Shown piece after piece: positions 4,804-5,914 of a DNA stretch of 5,914 nt. Positions within the stretch are counted from its first letter, which is position 1, and every line of letters begins with the position of its first letter. The stretch comes from Actinomycetes bacterium (lineage in GTDB: Bacteria; Actinomycetota; Thermoleophilia; BMS3ABIN01), in contig JAJYIN010000138.1 of the NCBI GenBank assembly GCA_021790075.1, positions 1 to 5,914 of the forward strand, written 5' to 3'. Position numbers and translations under genes: made by a program. A model generated the notes under the pieces. It saw only the letters and a list, made by a program, of their open reading frames with translations, did not search any database and was not told the DNA's origin.

Positions 4804-5778
4804 ATGGCTGAATCAAGGCGAAAATCCGGTTTCACAATAGCCGGGAAGGTCCTTTTTGCCAATTGCGCCATCGTCGCCGTGGGCGCATTTTCCGGCACCT
4901 GGGTCGCTCAGCAATACGCAGACGAATCGAGTTTCGTGTTGGGCGCGGTCCTGTTCACCGGCGGGCTTCTGATCAGCCTGCCGGTTAACTATCTGGCCGT
5001 CAAAAAGGCTCTCAAGCCCCTGCGGCGGCTGGATGCGGCCATGGCCCTGGTCCGGGAAGGCACCCTGGACGGCGGCATCGATCTGGGCGGCAGCGCCGAT
5101 CCCCAGATCAACCGTCTGGCGGCCAGTTTCAACACCATGACCGAATGGCTGCGCAGCGACCGGGAGACGATCGAGAAACTCAGTCTCGTCGACCCGCTCA
5201 CCGAAGTCGGCAACACCAGGGCGCTGTCCAGGGGGCTGGAAACCGAGATCGCCCGGATAGACCGCTACGGACGGGCCATGCCGGCAGCCTTTTCCGTTCT
5301 CATCATCGATGTTGATAATTTCAAGGAAATCAACGACACTTTCGGCCACCTGGCCGGTGACGCCGTCCTCAGGGACATGGCGGACCTCCTGCAAAGCAGC
5401 CTTCGCAAGACAGACACCACCCTGGCGGCGCTCAAGCATTACCGCTTTGGCGGTGACGAGTTTGTCATCATTGCGCCGCATACTTCCGCCGCCGGCGTAA
5501 AAATCCTGGCCGACCGCCTCGATGAAAGGATCAGCTGTTTCCGGTTCAAGACACACGACGGCCAGGACCTGCACCTGACACAAGTGGGACAAGTGCGCGC
5601 CTCGATTGGCTATGCCAGCTATCCCGAGGAAGCATCAAGCTCCGAGGAGCTGCTTGATCTGGCCGACAAACGCATGTATGCCGTCAAGGAAGGTCGCACC
5701 CGGCACAAACTGCGCCGCCTGCCTCCATCCCCTTATTTCCCCGGGACGCTACCGGCCACGGGGACCTGTCAGGACTGA
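4804..5778 (+). CDS. Membrane-anchored HAMP-GGDEF diguanylate cyclase
   Basis: The 324-residue protein probably makes cyclic di-GMP from two GTP at the inner membrane face. Two hydrophobic segments lie at about 10-32 and 44-66, joined by only about 12 residues, so there is no real extracellular sensor domain. A HAMP-like linker (about 67-120; LKPLRRLDAAMALVREG, then NRLAASFNTMTEWL) leads to a full GGDEF domain: DPLTEVGN (130-137), metal-binding DVDNF (169-173), FGHLAGD (180-186), the catalytic FGGDEF (215-220), and the closing ADKRMYAVKEGRTRHK. RKTD (201-204) resembles the inhibitory RxxD site, but it is 11 rather than 5 residues before GGDEF. There is no EAL or HD-GYP domain; a proline-rich tail ends the protein. 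I chose ATG 4804 (GGGAGG 13 bases upstream); TTG 4792 would add four residues but has GGGAGG only 1 base away. It is monocistronic here and divergent from the DedA-uppP unit. Confidence 0.94.
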   Translation: MAESRRKSGFTIAGKVLFANCAIVAVGAFSGTWVAQQYADESSFVLGAVLFTGGLLISLPVNYLAVKKALKPLRRLDAAMALVREGTLDGGIDLGGSADPQINRLAASFNTMTEWLRSDRETIEKLSLVDPLTEVGNTRALSRGLETEIARIDRYGRAMPAAFSVLIIDVDNFKEINDTFGHLAGDAVLRDMADLLQSSLRKTDTTLAALKHYRFGGDEFVIIAPHTSAAGVKILADRLDERISCFRFKTHDGQDLHLTQVGQVRASIGYASYPEEASSSEELLDLADKRMYAVKEGRTRHKLRRLPPSPYFPGTLPATGTCQD

Positions 5779-5839
5779 CTGAAAACAGGTAGAAAAACCG
5801 GAGGCCGGCGGCGGGGTCACATTAAGGTTGTGCAGATAA

Positions 5840-5873
5840 GGGCGGCCCGCCGGCTAACGCCGGCGGGCCGCCC
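5840..5873 (+). terminator. Perfect 15-bp GC-rich hairpin after the diguanylate cyclase gene
   Basis: GGGCGGCCCGCCGGC (5840-5854) and its exact complement (5859-5873) flank the loop TAAC, 61 bases past the stop codon. The stem is strong, but only scattered T bases follow (GGTCTTGCTGCTGTT). On the minus strand TTATCT follows the stem, so it could serve a convergent gene to the right as well. Termination is the likeliest role. Confidence 0.7.
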
Positions 5874-5914
5874 GGTCTTGCTGCTGTTACCGCCAGGCCC
5901 CTAGGGGGACGGCG

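Noticed and set aside
4548..4898. A minus-strand open frame with the phrase PPRGKPLAVHCS appearing twice
   Set aside because: The repeated peptide is simply the translation of the 36-base DNA repeat. The frame overlaps the start of the GGDEF gene in antisense and resembles no protein family that I know.
4813..5592. A 259-codon minus-strand open frame antisense to the GGDEF gene
   Set aside because: The plus-strand frame carries every motif of a GGDEF protein; the antisense frame has none and arises from GC-rich codon bias.
5898..5907. CCCCTAGGGG palindrome, and a TAG on the minus strand that could end a convergent gene
   Set aside because: Only about a dozen bases of any such gene would be inside the window, so neither a gene end nor a binding site can be supported.

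Overview
This is a visibly GC-rich bacterial window of ordinary chromosomal character. It holds six minus-strand genes in what look like two transcription units, a 260-base divergent intergenic region, and one plus-strand signalling gene followed by a strong hairpin. GTG and TTG starts are common (pit, rsmA and the DedA gene use GTG; uppP uses TTG). The gene set (MEP-pathway ispE next to rsmA, Pit with a DUF47 partner) fits a GC-rich Gram-positive such as an actinomycetote. This is a soft inference; nothing in the window fixes the taxon.

Layout on the minus strand, in transcription order. Unit A is a DedA-family membrane protein (4543-3884) followed after 3 bases by uppP (3880-3074). Unit B follows a 124-base gap that contains a promoter-like sequence. 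It runs pit (2949-1936), a DUF47/PhoU-like protein (1928-1218), rsmA/ksgA (1212-331) and the 5' part of ispE (338 to beyond the left edge). Spacings inside unit B are 7 bases, 5 bases and an 8-base overlap, so it is very probably one operon. On the plus strand lies a two-helix membrane HAMP-GGDEF diguanylate cyclase (4804-5778), then a perfect 15-bp inverted repeat (5840-5873) that probably acts as a terminator.

How the genes fit together. UppP dephosphorylates undecaprenyl diphosphate outside the membrane and releases phosphate. Some DedA proteins return undecaprenyl phosphate to the inner face. Pit imports inorganic phosphate, with a DUF47 protein as its usual partner. IspE helps make the isoprenoid precursors of the lipid carrier. 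The neighbourhood can be read as lipid-carrier recycling plus phosphate recovery joined to housekeeping rsmA-ispE, but that link is inference from gene order.

Most worth a second look: (1) both minus-strand units appear to start with a leaderless GTG, with promoter-like hexamers exactly 6 bases upstream; (2) a 36-base direct repeat occurs twice with a 75-base period just before the diguanylate cyclase gene; (3) the cyclase has about six extra residues between its RxxD motif and GGDEF; (4) three ACCGCG elements lie around the predicted DedA promoter. I saw no clear sign of a wholly new system, CRISPR array, insertion sequence, tRNA or rRNA.
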